This document shows, piece after piece, positions 46,690-57,869 of a stretch of DNA of 64,000 nt; within the stretch, counting starts at the first letter, position 1; every line of letters starts with the position of its first letter. The stretch spans positions 56,274,392 to 56,338,391 of the forward strand of contig OZ010616.1 of the NCBI GenBank assembly GCA_963932145.1, in the 5' to 3' direction. Under the pieces are notes generated by a model, which made no database searches, was not told the origin of the DNA, and saw only the letters and a program-made list of their open reading frames with translations. The DNA is from Acanthosepion lycidas. Taxonomy: Eukaryota; Mollusca; Cephalopoda; Sepiida; Sepiidae. A program made the translations under genes and the position numbers.

Positions 46690-47260
46690 ATTCTTCTCAG
46701 ATTCTTCTGAGTAATTCTTTCCAACCATCACTGTTGGCAGGTCCTCCAGATGGTATCTAGAGTCATCTACAAGTTGGTCAATGTAGGTGTGATGAGGTCT
46801 TCCAACTGATTTTTTGCCATACAATGGGTTCTATAGGAGGATGTCCCTCACAAGTTTTGACTTCTCCAGGGGTAACCAGCTAGCCAAAGCCTTTTCTCTC
46901 TTAGCAAAACTGAGATAGGAAGAAGGTGTCCATACAGGCATTTCTTTGTTGGGTATTTCTTCCAGCTGATGTCCAATACAAATTGTAACATCTTTGTGTA
47001 TGTTCCATCAAGTGATGCTTCTTCGTGTTTCGTCAGTGTCCATGTTGCTGAGCTATACAGCAAGACAGATTTTACCATGGCCTTAAAGAAGTCCTTCTTA
47101 AGATTGTCAGAGAGGGAGGACTTCCAGATGGTGCTCAGACCATCAAGGACAACCCAGGCCTTGCCTTTGTGGATTTTGATGTCTCTCTCTGTTGACTGAA
47201 TGTTGCTGCCAAGATAAACAAATTCCTGGATGGATTTGATGTTGTTTCAATTTTTCAACT
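46690..47260 (-). pseudogene. LINE C-terminal fragment (third RT family)
   Basis: The minus frame encodes KSVLLYSSATWTLTKHEEAS, LDGTYTKMLQFVLDISWKKY and LREKRLWLAGYPWRS, the usual 'SILLYG.ETWTLTK....LDG.YT.MLR...N.SW......L.G.LP..S...R.RRLRLAGH.WR' end of a LINE polyprotein. Upstream frames (47080-47220) hold the part before it. Truncated and broken. Confidence 0.85.
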
Positions 47261-47559
47261 TAATTTCCTCCTTTTACAATCAAGTTTATCAATTTATTAA
47301 TACAAATTGTGGACTACTGTAAATAATCCAAGTGGTTTTTACATAATATTTTACACCTAGTGACATGCTGATGTTTGGCGATGTCCAATGCCAACTCCTT
47401 GATTGTATGTCCTTAAGACTCAAGTAAGAGAGCCTATAGAACATAGTAGTGAGAAATGTGAGAAAGGAAGACATTTTAAATATGTAAAAACAGATGAAAC
47501 ATGAAATAAAAACTTTATTGAAATTAAATATAAACTAAATTTTCATTTCACACTTTGAT

Positions 47560-48305
47560 TGGATGCCTCCTGATATAGATGCCCAGGGCTTTTGCAACAT
47601 CTGCTCACCCTTCTTTTGCACAGATGAAATGTTGCAAACCTCTCTAAGCTCTAACAGTATTTCCATGAAAAGTTTTCAGAAGAACTACATTCTTTAGTTC
47701 CACCAGTTCTAAACTTCATGGCTAAGACCCACTATGACACATAAATTGTTGAGATGTAGGCAACTTCTCATGAACCACTGCTTTACAAGAGCCAGATCAG
47801 TCCCAAAATGGAGTATTGTTGCCATATAAGGGCAGGAGCTACCCAGTCTTCATTTTCCAGTCTAGATATAATCCAAAAGTGTCTCCATGTCCTTGTCTCC
47901 ACCCTACAACCTCTTTCTACAGATGAAACGTCGTAAGCCTCTTGCTACTCTATTGCTATTTCCATGAAAAGTGTTCAGATGAACTACATTCCTTAGTTCC
48001 ACCAGTTCTAAACTTCATGGCTAAGACTCACTATGTCCTGCACAGTGTGATGAACAATCCTCATTCCCTTCATATTCCATTAGTGAGATGTAAATTTTAC
48101 TCAAGCAGCGTGTTCCCACAAACTGGTACTTTGTGGAACTGACTCCCAAGTGGATGCTTCTTCAGTCACTAAAATCTTAACCTGTTCAAGATTAGGGCTA
48201 ACCGTTAACTTCCCCACATATCTGCATAAACTTATTCTGTAACCCACTACCTCGAGTGGCTCTTGGGCCGTATAGAAGGTGAACATCATTGTAAAAGAAA
48301 AAATA
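47560..48305 (+). pseudogene. LINE C-terminus and 3' end, second family, with internal duplication
   Basis: 47790-47930 encodes PKMEYCCHI-type and SSLDIIQKCLHVLV sequence. 47942-48142 encodes FHEKCSDELHSLVPPVLNF and FYSSSVFPQTGTLWN (usual 'FF.RT..LWN.LP'). The tail at 48150-48305 has taaaatcttaacctgttcaa and an A-rich end. A ~140-bp segment (47600-47742) is repeated at 47895-48042. Dead. Confidence 0.8.
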
Positions 48306-48309
48306 TATA

Positions 48310-49970
48310 TTTTTGTTCCAGGCTTAAACAACTTACATCATATTTAAAAATGAATTGGATCTAAAGAGTATTTTTTCGTAAATGTTTTATAAAGTCATTA
48401 AAAAAATACTAAAATATCATTTGTACAAAATTCTGATAAAGGTTAATAATGTAATATTTTACACCTGAAAGGATTAATAAGTAGAAATAATTATGATTTT
48501 GTAACGTATCCTAAAGTAGTATACATATTTAAAATAGGTCAATTTAACCCATTTTATAAATAAGTTATTTTCTTGAATTTTTAACTAAATAATATATCAT
48601 CTTGGATTTTAATAGTGGTTCTTAAATGAAATAATAGTAAATATTAAACTAAATTAATACTAAAGGTTAAAAATCAATTACCTTAAGTTATAATTAGTAA
48701 TGATAAAAAACCTTTTCAAAATATGCCTATTTTATAAGTAACAGTATAAACATGGCCAGTGTGTACTACTCACAAGCCCCAGACGGTGCTTTGTGACTCT
48801 TGCTAGCTTATCAATATTTGCTCTTTTTTTCTACTCACATATATATACATTACAAATAAACAAAGCACAATTATCTAATAAATGATGAAAATTTATGTAG
48901 ATTTTGATGTCATTCTAGGGTTTTATTTTCATCTCTGTGAATTTGTTTTATTCATACTAAGTCTCAAAAAACACACATTATAAAATTCACTATTTTTTAT
49001 CCATAATGTTGAATCTTAAAATTCTTCAACTTTTTAACAAGTCTTAAGTTGATATTAAAAATTGCTGCAAAACATTGTTGATTTATTTAAGATGGAATGA
49101 TCTATTATGATATATCTCTAATTTGTATTGAGATAGATTGTATTTATTTTCGAATTTTCTAGTTTGAATTCTTCACCTATATTGCATAGGATCCATTATT
49201 GTACATAATTAGGTTACAATAAAATTTGTACTTAATATGAATACTACCTTATGAAAACTGAGATGTAGTAGAGTGGGGGGCCCCATAGCATACATTTGAG
49301 GTGGGAGGCACAAGACCCTTGCACTAGCCCTGAGCATAGATATTTATTTTATTTTTTTAAATTGACCCATTTTATAAATTTTTATTTATATATCTTGGAT
49401 TTATCAATTTTGTTTAATGTAATGAGAATAAAAACATTATAGACAATCATAATAAATTCTAATTAGTAATAGTATAGCTATTTCAAAATAGGGTAGGATC
49501 AAAATGCACATTAGTTTATTAAGTCTGAAGTTGTTGAGTTTCTACTTTCTTTTGAAATAAATCTATATCTGATATAGATTTAGCTGATACAATTTAAGTT
49601 TTTGAAGAATTTAATTGTATTGTTCATCAAGATGTTCTTTATATTTTATAAAAAGTAACATCATAATAACATAAAAAGCTAAGAAAAGGAAAAAATCATG
49701 GAAGAAAATTCTTAAGATGTACTTTGTTAGGACAGGAAAAATATATAACTCAATTTGAGGGTAGAGAATAAAACAGACATTTTTTTTTATAAATAAGACT
49801 AGTAGCAAAATCTGAGTCTCATAAATAAAAGTGTCATAAAAAGAAACAAATTTAATACAGAAAATTTAAGGAACTTTTAATTCAAATTTTAATGTCAAAT
49901 TCAGGCTATAATAATATCCACTATGTACAATAATACACTCCAATGACAAATTGAGACAATAAATACCATA
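48310..49970. other. AT-rich intron, nothing recognised
   Basis: About 1.6 kb at very high AT. Only a small GC-richer patch at 49270-49340. No repeat family identified. Confidence 0.55.
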
Positions 49971-49998
49971 TCTATTATATACACTCAAAATGTCAAAT

Positions 49999-50082
49999 TG
50001 GAGGAGGAGGAGGAGGAGGAGCAACAATGACGACGACGACACCACCACCACCGCCACCACCACCACCACCGCCGCCGCCACC
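49999..50082. repeat. Compound trinucleotide repeat (GAG)n(ACG)n(CAC/GCC)n
   Basis: A run of gga/gag, then gacgacgac, then accaccacc/gccgcc. The minus-strand frame over it (poly-Val/Ser/Leu) is low complexity, not a gene. Confidence 0.95.
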
Positions 50083-50099
50083 AATATATACACTTATTT

Positions 50100-51060
50100 C
50101 CTGCCCACAAATTTATGACCCATTTATGTATATGTATATATTTTTATTTTATTATTATTGTCTCAAATGACATTAAAATTTAGATTAAAAGTCTCTTGAA
50201 TTTTCAATGTTAAATTTGTTCCTTTTTATATCTGAGATTTATTCATGAGACTGAGTTTTTGTCTACTGGAATTTTGTCATGGATTTTTTAAAATATAAAT
50301 GGCAATGTTCATAACCTGTTTTCTTATTCTAGTTTAAATTATATGATTTTTTTAGGAAAATATTTGCAATATTTCTATAACGTTAACCAAACTGAGAAAA
50401 TATAAGTGTTTACTGGATCAAAATTCATATAGTTTCAACTGCACATACACATTTTTATTTAAATTTTATCAAATAACTAGAAAGAATTATAAAGAATATA
50501 TTTAAAATAATTTGCTTTATTTTTTATTTTCAGAGATAAGAAGTTGTAACTTCTGACTTGTGAATAAGAAAAATATAACTTCTATCGACAATATTAAAAT
50601 TTATTTATTATGAATTAAATACAACTGTTGACAGTAGGATACTGTCAATATTTAGCAAATTAAAATATTACTTCATTCTTATTAATTAAATATGACTTAT
50701 TGTATTAAGATATATTAAATAAATTAAGATATTACTTATTTTAAAATTAAAATATTACTTATATTTTTCTGTTTTTTCCTATCCTCAATCTGAAGTTATA
50801 TTTTCCTATCCTAACAAAGTGCATCTTATGAACCTTCTTTTGTGATTTTTCCTGACCACCTATTTTTCTCTTGTAACCATGTCGTCTTGTTACTTAAACT
50901 TAGATGGTTCTCTTTGGCTCATAGTTAGTCCTTATTAGATGGTTTTAAAGGAAAGTGATATCAAAGCTGAAATAACTGTTAAAATGAACTTTCACAACAT
51001 TATCCTACTCCTTACTGTTCAGCTTTAATGGCATGAAATATTTTTGCTAAAATAAATTAC
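50100..51060. other. AT-rich intron, nothing recognised
   Basis: No exon, RT or transposase pattern. Confidence 0.5.
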
Positions 51061-51069
51061 AGATTATCT

Positions 51070-51180
51070 TTTTTAGTTATTTGAAGCCAATAAAGCCACT
51101 AAGATGCAAGTGATTACCGAGTATGAAAGAATATGAGAAAATAATACCATTTATTAAGGAAAGATAGAAGAATAACTGAT
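51070..51180 (-). repeat. Jockey-like LINE 3' tail
   Basis: 'gccaataaagccactaagatg' is the reversed tail. A plus-oriented tail is at 51285-51355 ('cattctagtggctttatcac'). Confidence 0.6.
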
Positions 51181-51549
51181 ATTTTTTTAAACAAAAAAAA
51201 TCTGTGAATTTTCCCTTTTTCACAAATATGTAATTAGAAAAAAATGAACTTCACTAAGTTGAAATCTGAAAAAAGCAATTAATTCACTTTCACTCCCAGT
51301 AACCCCCTACATTCTAGTGGCTTTATCACCTTGTTTGGAGTAAAAAGGATAAAAAAAACAACTTATAATTAAAAAATTTAAACTTTTTACACATTTTTTG
51401 TCTAATGAGTATATGATAAAGTGTATTTTTAGGCTCCATCAAGAAAATCTTACCCTAGACACACCATGGCTGTTATGGTGGCAATACATATGGTACTTCT
51501 ATGACTCTAATGGGCTAGGAGACTTGTGACATGATGGAAATGTGTGGAA

Positions 51550-52365
51550 TAAATGAAAGACTTTAGCTGAGAAAATAGTTTAAAAGTTCAAAATGTTAAT
51601 ATTATTATACATAATGATTGCTCTATAAATGATATAGTTAAATATTAATAGTATAAATGAGCATTATAAAAGTTAAATATGTTAAATTACTTTTAACTTT
51701 ACTAAAAATATCTATACATGTAGTATTTGTTGCGTAAGATCAGCTCTTTTTTAAATATTCAAATTTTTTACATTTTCTTTAGTCCAATTACGCTAGACAT
51801 AAATTAATTTCAAACATGTATGTATGAAAAATCATTTAAACTTTTATAATAAAGTTGGTGAAAAACTTATGCAGGTTTTTTTATTCATAACACATTCAAT
51901 AAGCTCTTTTAAAGATTCATTTCAATAGAAAACAGAATCTGTCACTCTGATTGGCCAAAATACACTAATAGCCAGGAGAAAATTAAACAAATACTGATTG
52001 GTCAGAAATCCTACATGCAATTGAATAAAAGGATTGCATTTGTGTAGGCACAAATATTGTTTACAGTTCTTGCAATCATGCAGAAGCTATGTCAGAATGT
52101 TAGTCAAGAAATGATTGAGCTCATAGGAGAGAAAGACTGATGTTATGGAGGCCCAAAACTTTCTATGACCCCAGAATAGACATCACTGAATCATTCTGGT
52201 ATGCAATAACTGCTTAAAAAATGAACATAAAATTTTCTTTTTGTTTATTTGCTTATTGGCCTTGAAATGTATAATTAGTGTTATATATTGGTTCATCAAT
52301 CTTTATTATTTAATGCACTCAGTAAGGTTAATTTATGTCTAAATTCTGCAAAAATATATAGATAC
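51550..52365. other. No gene; CCAAT/TATA-like patch
   Basis: 51945-52035 has ctgattggcca, ctgattggtcag and ttgaataaaagg spaced like a pol II promoter; compare 37885-37940. It may belong to an unidentified retroelement. Confidence 0.35.
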
Positions 52366-52369
52366 TAAC

Positions 52370-52563
52370 CAATTTCCTTTATCTGCACTTGGCTAAAATC
52401 AGCTGTTACGTCAGGTAATTGATATCTCTTAGGATCTCCAATTTCATATAACATTTGTTCACAAACAGTGGCTCTTGTGACACAGCCACCAGTTGATTGG
52501 GGTTTGGTAACAAGAAAAGAGCCATCCTCTGAAAATTCCACAATTGGGAAACCAATTGTATCC
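52370..52563 (-). CDS. AtuA-like gene, exon d (residues 112-177)
   Basis: 194 bp, acceptor ttttatcttcaag, donor gttagta. It completes Trp112 and encodes [20 protein letters not shown], then the conserved [21 protein letters not shown] block and [15 protein letters not shown], leaving one base of Glu177. The segment corresponds to the end of the first AtuA half, where family members read 'G.VT..TV.EQL.YEI.DP..Y..PDV..DF..V'. Confidence 0.94.
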
Positions 52564-52784
52564 CTTGAAGATAAAAGAAAAAAAGAACAGAGTTAAAACT
52601 TTTTTAAAATTATTTTCCATCTTCGATTATAAAAAGAAAACTTTTACAAATTTTGTAATAAATAGAAAAAAAAATGAATGATTTAAATATCAAATTTTAT
52701 AAACTTTACTTTTGGGCTAACCAAATAGTTAATTTATTTTCTATAGTGTTAGATAGTCTTAGAATAGTCTCAACATTGATACAA

Positions 52785-53085
52785 TGTAAATTTTTTTTTA
52801 AATAATGATGATTTAGTGATACAAGTCTTACTAATTAACCCATAGCTAGGGGGTGAAGAGGTGGATTCATACCTTTCCCAAGGGTAATTGCACATGTGAA
52901 TATAATGAATCCAACCGGAATTGGAACTTGGCTCTCTGAATAACAATTCCAAGCCAATATCTATTACAGCACCTGGTATCCCCAAGTGGTCACCCAAGTA
53001 GTTATTAACCAGGCTCAATGTTGATAAAAAATTGGTGATAGTGCAGGAACTGATATTTCACTATGATGTGGCCATAAGTGATTTT
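52785..53085 (-). mobile_element. 5S rRNA/tRNA chimeric SINE, copy 3
   Basis: 5S-like part 52969-53079 (minus strand starts cttatggccacatca, ends accacttggggataccaggt). The tRNA-like part is next to it, and the body includes 'cccttgggaaaggtatgaat' at 52868-52885. A further fragment of the same family is at 53190-53320. Confidence 0.8.
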
Positions 53086-53407
53086 TCATTCAGAAGAAAA
53101 AAACAAAGAAAATATGTCTTCAACTATTATAAAAATTTTGTTGTTCACCATATATGACATTAATAAGATTTCAAAGTTTATTAAATGAAAATAATGAACC
53201 CACTGGGAATTGGAACTCAGCTTTCTGATTAATAAATTTTGAGCCATTATTATTACACCAGCCGCACATTCAAGCTTACAGCACCTGGTATTTGTGGGAA
53301 AGAGATTACTGAGTGGAAAATAAATCATCTACCCTCAAGACAGAGTAAATGATTTTGAACTCAAGGTTGAAATATTTCTTCTATTCTGTGCTTGTTTTCA
53401 TTTATGA

Positions 53408-53675
53408 TGTAATGGAATAACCAGTCACCCCCATGAATGATTACACTATAGGTAGCAAGTAACTATAAAGTCAACTGCCTACGAGAGACTTGAAGAAGAG
53501 TGAGAGTGCGAAGACGCAATCATGTCTGACCTTCCAATTAGTGGCACTTACTACTAGATTGATCTGTGTTTTATAACTGTACCGTATTTCATATTGTACT
53601 GATTGTGTACAATAAACCTTTCTTCTATTATCCAGCTGGTGTTAAGTATTTATTCCCTTAGCACGGAATATAACA
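53408..53675 (+). mobile_element. Solo LTR, 268 bp, flanked by an 8-bp direct repeat
   Basis: It starts TGTAATGG and ends ATATAACA. It contains a polyadenylation-type signal acaataaacc at 53610 and a terminal segment like a U5 region. Identical atttatga lies at 53400-53407 and 53676-53683. Most LTR elements give 4-6 bp duplications, so part of the match may be chance. No partner LTR or internal region in the window. Confidence 0.7.
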
Positions 53676-53889
53676 ATTTATGACAATGATCCTTTAGCAA
53701 CTAGAAAAACAAGTACAACATTCAGCTAAACTAACTGAATTTTGTATTAATCTAGTCATTGTATTAAAAAATTATAATTAAGTGGCTATTGAACAGAAAG
53801 GAAATGAAAAGTCATTATTAGACAATTTCTTATTATGAAACTGTTCTTTTTTAATCATCTTAGAGAATCTTTTTTGCCTTTCATGAACA

Positions 53890-54590
53890 TGGCTCATTCT
53901 AACCCCCAGGAGAGTGACTCACCTTTGCCTACTTGGAATAATGTTTTCCACTGACATGAAGTGGAAAAATTATATTGAATCACTTGCTAAGTCTGTTGCT
54001 AGGAAAGTTGCTCCACTGCATTGTACTAAACAATTTTTCTTACTAGTATCTATTTTACACATTTTTAAATCAACCATTTGCACTGAATATTACTGTCACA
54101 ACTGTTTTGGTAATTTTGCTAAGAATCTAAAGAAGAATCTGCAATGTTATTGGTCCTGACCTGTCATCTCCACAGTCAGTTTCCCACCATTGTAATATAG
54201 CTTCCTTGGCTTTTTTTCTATAGATATTTTTATGGTAATTATTCTGTTGAGCTTTCCTCTTTGATATCTAATCTTTATGAGTACTAGGCTGGCAGCTAAG
54301 TCTCATCATTTTAAAGTTGAAATGGATAGATGTAAAAATAAGTACTACACTGACATTTTCTCATCTTACCCCTCTTGCTTGTGGAACTCTTTTGCAGCTT
54401 CTTGCTTTGAAATCAACTTTGATCTTCTAAAATTTAAATGCAAATCAATTGTTATTTTCTGTCTTCTTAATTCCTGTTCTTTTATTGTTCTTTCTCCTTA
54501 ATAATGTTTTTCTTTTTCTTAGTCTTTTAATCCCTTGTGTCTTAGTGACTTTATTGCTTTACTTGGGGTGAAATAATCAAAACAAACAGA
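53890..54590 (+). pseudogene. Jockey-like LINE C-terminus and 3' end
   Basis: It encodes LGIMFSTDMKWKNYIESLAK, CTEYYCHNCFGNFAKN, then STRLAAKSHHFKVEMDRCKN and PSCLWNSFAASCFEINFDLL in different frames. The order is that of the LINE end ('LG..F...L.W..HI...AK', 'R..LEYCSH.W', 'TR...SH.F.V...RC', 'LWNSL...CF'). The tail 'ttagtgactttattgcttta' with an A-rich end lies at 54540-54590. Inactive. Confidence 0.85.
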
Positions 54591-54689
54591 AATTAGAAAT
54601 TTAGGACAGAATTGTATGACCCCTAGAGCATGAATACAATAAGAAAGAGATATATAAGATTGCTGATATGTCCATACTATTTATACCTA

Positions 54690-55358
54690 CAAGGTGCGAT
54701 GGGTAAATTCTCGCCATGTTATATTTTTAATTTTGCACATGTGCATTGTTTTGGAAAGAATTGGATGAGTTTAATGGTGATTATGAAAGTGTTTGGAGTA
54801 ATCACTAGTGATAGCAAAGTTATGCTTCCATTCATCTTCCCACAGGGCTTCAAAACATGGAGGACTACATTAAGTGCCTTGCAGAGGTAATGCTGCCCTG
54901 GGTAAAGAGGGTGGCTGCTGGAAGACCCTATGTCTAGCAACAGGACTCTGCACCATTCCACACAAGCAGGAGAACCCAGTCAAGGCTGTCATACAATTTT
55001 AGTGACCAGATCACCCCTTACATCTGGCTATCTAACTCCCCAGACTGCAATTCCCTTGATTATTATGTGTGGAGCACAGCTGAGTGAGAGACCAACAAAA
55101 CTCATTGTAATACCAAAGATGAACTAAAGGCAAGGATTATGGCAGTATAAACAAGTACACTCTCCAGAAGATTTGCACAAGATTATGAAGTTGTCTGGAG
55201 GCTGTGGTTGAAGCTAATGGCAATTTTATTGAATAAATGTACTCTTTAGTATTTCAAGATATTTTTGTGGAATTTTGTTAAATATATCTGTTAAAATGAA
55301 ATGTCATTGTTATTTTCATTTTGTGTATTTTAGATGACAATTTACCCATCACACCCTG
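54690..55358 (+). mobile_element. maT-type transposon, 669 bp, TA flanks
   Basis: Ends caaggtgcgatgggtaaatt and (reverse complement) cagggtgtgatgggtaaatt. TA flanks at 54688-54689 and 55359-55360. It contains the decayed transposase pieces seen at 1-614 (CNTKDELKA region, LLNKC-type end). Internally deleted relative to a full element. Confidence 0.85.
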
Positions 55359-55374
55359 TATAAAACAAAGGAAT

Positions 55375-55992
55375 GATCATTGGTGAAAAATTAACATTAA
55401 ATCAAATAATATCAGTAATAGAAATTGGAATAATAAAAGCCAGTCAAATGCTTTAGAGATCCAAAACAACAGTCTGAGATTCACCATTGTTTTCTAAAGC
55501 TTGATAAACTCTCTCAGCAATAGCCATTAACACATCATCAGTTGACCTAGTGAAGCAAAGCCATATTGCTTATCTGAAAGTAGACCCTGTGAAATGAAAT
55601 ACTTAACCAATTTGGAATTGATTAGAGCCTCTAGTACATTACCAAAAAGAATTAGAAGGCTAATAGCCCAATTTAGAAGGATCAGAGTTCACTTGAGTTC
55701 TTAAAGACTGGAACTACAGAAGAGGATTTCCAGCACAGGAAAGCAAGAAGCAGCAAGGGATTCATTTTAGAGTTTAGAGAGAACAGGAGCCAGTTCAGAA
55801 GAACATTTCCAATTGACTGTTGACACCATCAAGTTCACATGCTTTGTAGGGATCCAATTTAGAGATGATAACAGAAAACATGGATGGAGTTATATGTATA
55901 TCACACAGTTGAGAATCAGTTCTAAGTGGAAAGTCAGACAAAGATACTCCAGATGAATCAATATCAATAATAGAAATTAGAACAATGAAAAA
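55375..55992 (-). pseudogene. Jockey-like LINE RT fragment starting at the exon c donor
   Basis: The reverse complement from 55992 reads LFFIVLISIIDIDSSGVSLS, RTDSQLCDIHITPSMFSVI and ISKLDPYKACELDGV (RT start 'V...L..SKA.GPDGI'), then after frame changes FPAVLEILFCSSSL-type, LFSDKQYGF and CCFGSLK. It lies in host-gene sense, 5' truncated at about ten bases from the donor gtgagc of exon c, and is followed within 20 bp by the maT element. Confidence 0.85.
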
Positions 55993-56000
55993 TAGCTCAC

Positions 56001-56078
56001 CAGTTTTTAACTGTATGCCAGTCACTAAAGTTACCTCCAGTAGCTTGAGCTCCACATTCTACTATGTGACCAGCAAGA
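56001..56078 (-). CDS. AtuA-like gene, exon c (residues 86-112)
   Basis: 78 bp between the acceptor ctatattttag and the donor gtgagct. It completes Ser86 (AG|T) and encodes [15 protein letters not shown] then [10 protein letters not shown], ending with two bases of Trp112. The GHxxECGxQxTGG block is one of the most conserved in DUF1446. A 5'-truncated LINE in the same orientation begins within about ten bases of the donor (see 55375-55990), so the first intron bases are the only unrelated sequence left there. Confidence 0.92.
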
Positions 56079-56089
56079 CTAAAATATAG

Positions 56090-56815
56090 ATCATATGCTT
56101 ATATATCGTCAGTATATAAAGAGAGCTTTGATATATAAAGGTGAATTTATAAAAATAATACAATACTCAAAATGTTAAAAAAGATAATAGTAAGCATTCC
56201 CTGCATTGAATAATTTAATTTTTTTTTTTGTTTGATGATTAAATGTATTTCATTAATTTTTATATTCAGATATTATTTTTATATGCTTTTTTTATTTATT
56301 CTTTCATTTAATACTTTAGTTTTATTGTTCCTTTATTAGGTCTTATTTGATTAGAGTTCTTAACATTTACTTAAAAGTATATCCAAATTATTGTATATAC
56401 TCGTGTAACATGCTATGTTTATTTTAAATACAGCTGTAATAGATATATAGTTTGGTCAACAGTGTAGCAAGGACCAGCAGTATATATGCTAATTTTATAT
56501 CTCATATATGATGTGACCCCCTTAAAATTAGGTCTTCAAAAATCACATGATATATAAGTATATACAGTATATAAAAAATATTACCAAAAGTTACCTGAAA
56601 GGTAAAATAAACATTAAATAATTTGGTTATATTAGATACAGAGAAATAAGAATATTCTTTGCTACTTTTATTTAGATTGTTGGAAAATAAATTTCTTTAA
56701 TGTTGTTACTTTTTCAATACTTCTGTTCAATATTTTATGCAAAAAAAGTCTTTTTTTTTTTTTTTTTATCCCAATGAATTGTTATAGAAATAAATTTTCT
56801 AATAAAAAAAAATGT
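56090..56815. other. AT-rich intron between exons b and c
   Basis: Contains T-runs (56221, 56753) and short TA tracts. Nothing coding. Confidence 0.55.
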
Positions 56816-56824
56816 TTCACTTAC

Positions 56825-56868
56825 CTACCAGATGCAAGTAGGTCAAAATCATTCTTTTTGTATTTGAA
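56825..56868 (-). CDS. AtuA-like gene, exon b, 44-bp micro-exon (residues 72-86)
   Basis: This tiny exon is bounded by ttataacag and gtaagtg. It supplies FKYKKNDFDLLASG plus two bases of a serine codon that exon c completes. In the family, the segment after the 'LGPLIH' motif carries an aromatic/charged stretch leading to an alanine-serine-glycine turn, as here. It is too short to find by open reading frame length. Frame continuity with both neighbours and a perfect donor support it. Confidence 0.88.
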
Positions 56869-57174
56869 CTGTTATAAAAAATTAATATTTAAATTTGAAT
56901 CAGAGACTGTAGTCAATTTAAACTTTTAAAATTTGTTGATTTCAATGATAAAAATGTTTAATAATAATGGTGATATTAGCTGTTTCTTATAAGGAAACAT
57001 TTGGCATTCATTGAACAATTAACCAGTACTATATCAGTTGAAATTTACAAAATCTTTTTCTTAAAACAATTTCTTAGGAAAACAGATTTCTCAAGTCAAA
57101 TGCCCATTTCAGTATTGATGGGGGGGGGTTCCTTCCCAACCTTTTGTTTGAAGTAGTGTGGAACAGCAGAATCT

Positions 57175-57540
57175 TGATTATGTCACTGGATCTAACTATT
57201 GCCTTTATCCACTGTGCGATGTGTTAGATCCAGTGACAGGACTCAAAGACTGTGCAATGGTTTAGTTAGATCCAGTGACAGGAGCCAAAGTGTGAGTTCA
57301 ATACCTGGTTAAGGTGGTGGAGAACTTGGAGAGGGGAATTAACAGGAGATAACTGATAACTGACATCCATTAGACATGGCATGTGGAACTAGAACAGTCT
57401 ACTCCAGCGAGCAAAATAAAGGGTTCAGTTCAACATTCCAACCATCTGAAGATGGCCGGAGCATACAACAGCTGAAACATTGTGCTAAATATGGCAACAA
57501 AGATGAGGATGATAGTCCAAGCAATGTAAATAGTGTTTAA
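57175..57540 (+). mobile_element. Half copy of the inverted-arm element
   Basis: 'gttagatccagtgacaggac' occurs twice (57223 and 57273), followed by B-box gagttcaatacctgg, 'aaagggttcagttcaacatt' and 'caacaaagatgaggatgata', ending atgtaaatagtg. It is close to 21785-21930 but with the plus arm intact and no left arm. Confidence 0.65.
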
Positions 57541-57593
57541 AACTTATTCATTTATTCAAATACTAATGCTGTATCATTACTACTTCCAGACAC

Positions 57594-57599
57594 ACACAA

Positions 57600-57638
<39 letters not shown>

Positions 57639-57652
57639 GATAGATAGATATA
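57594..57652. repeat. (CA)n(TA)n microsatellite
   Basis: acacacaca followed by about 14 TA units and gatagata. Confidence 0.95.
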
Positions 57653-57869
57653 TGCTGTGACAATATTTCATGGCACACTTAAGAGGATTGTACATTCTAA
57701 TCCAATAGTACTCAACCGCCGTGCTGCAGCACAATAATGACAAATGTAATCATCTACATACAGTTTGCTAAAGGTTGTAACAAATAATAAAAATATATAT
57801 ATATGAAAAAGGTAAGCAAAAAATAGCATATTCTTCTTCTATTAAGTACTATATCTTTTCAGGATGTAA

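Noticed and set aside
49866..50093. Poly-Val/Ser/Leu frame
   Set aside because: Product of the compound trinucleotide repeat.
52990..53079. Functional 5S rRNA gene
   Set aside because: Strongly diverged and fused to a SINE body; three dispersed copies, none intact.
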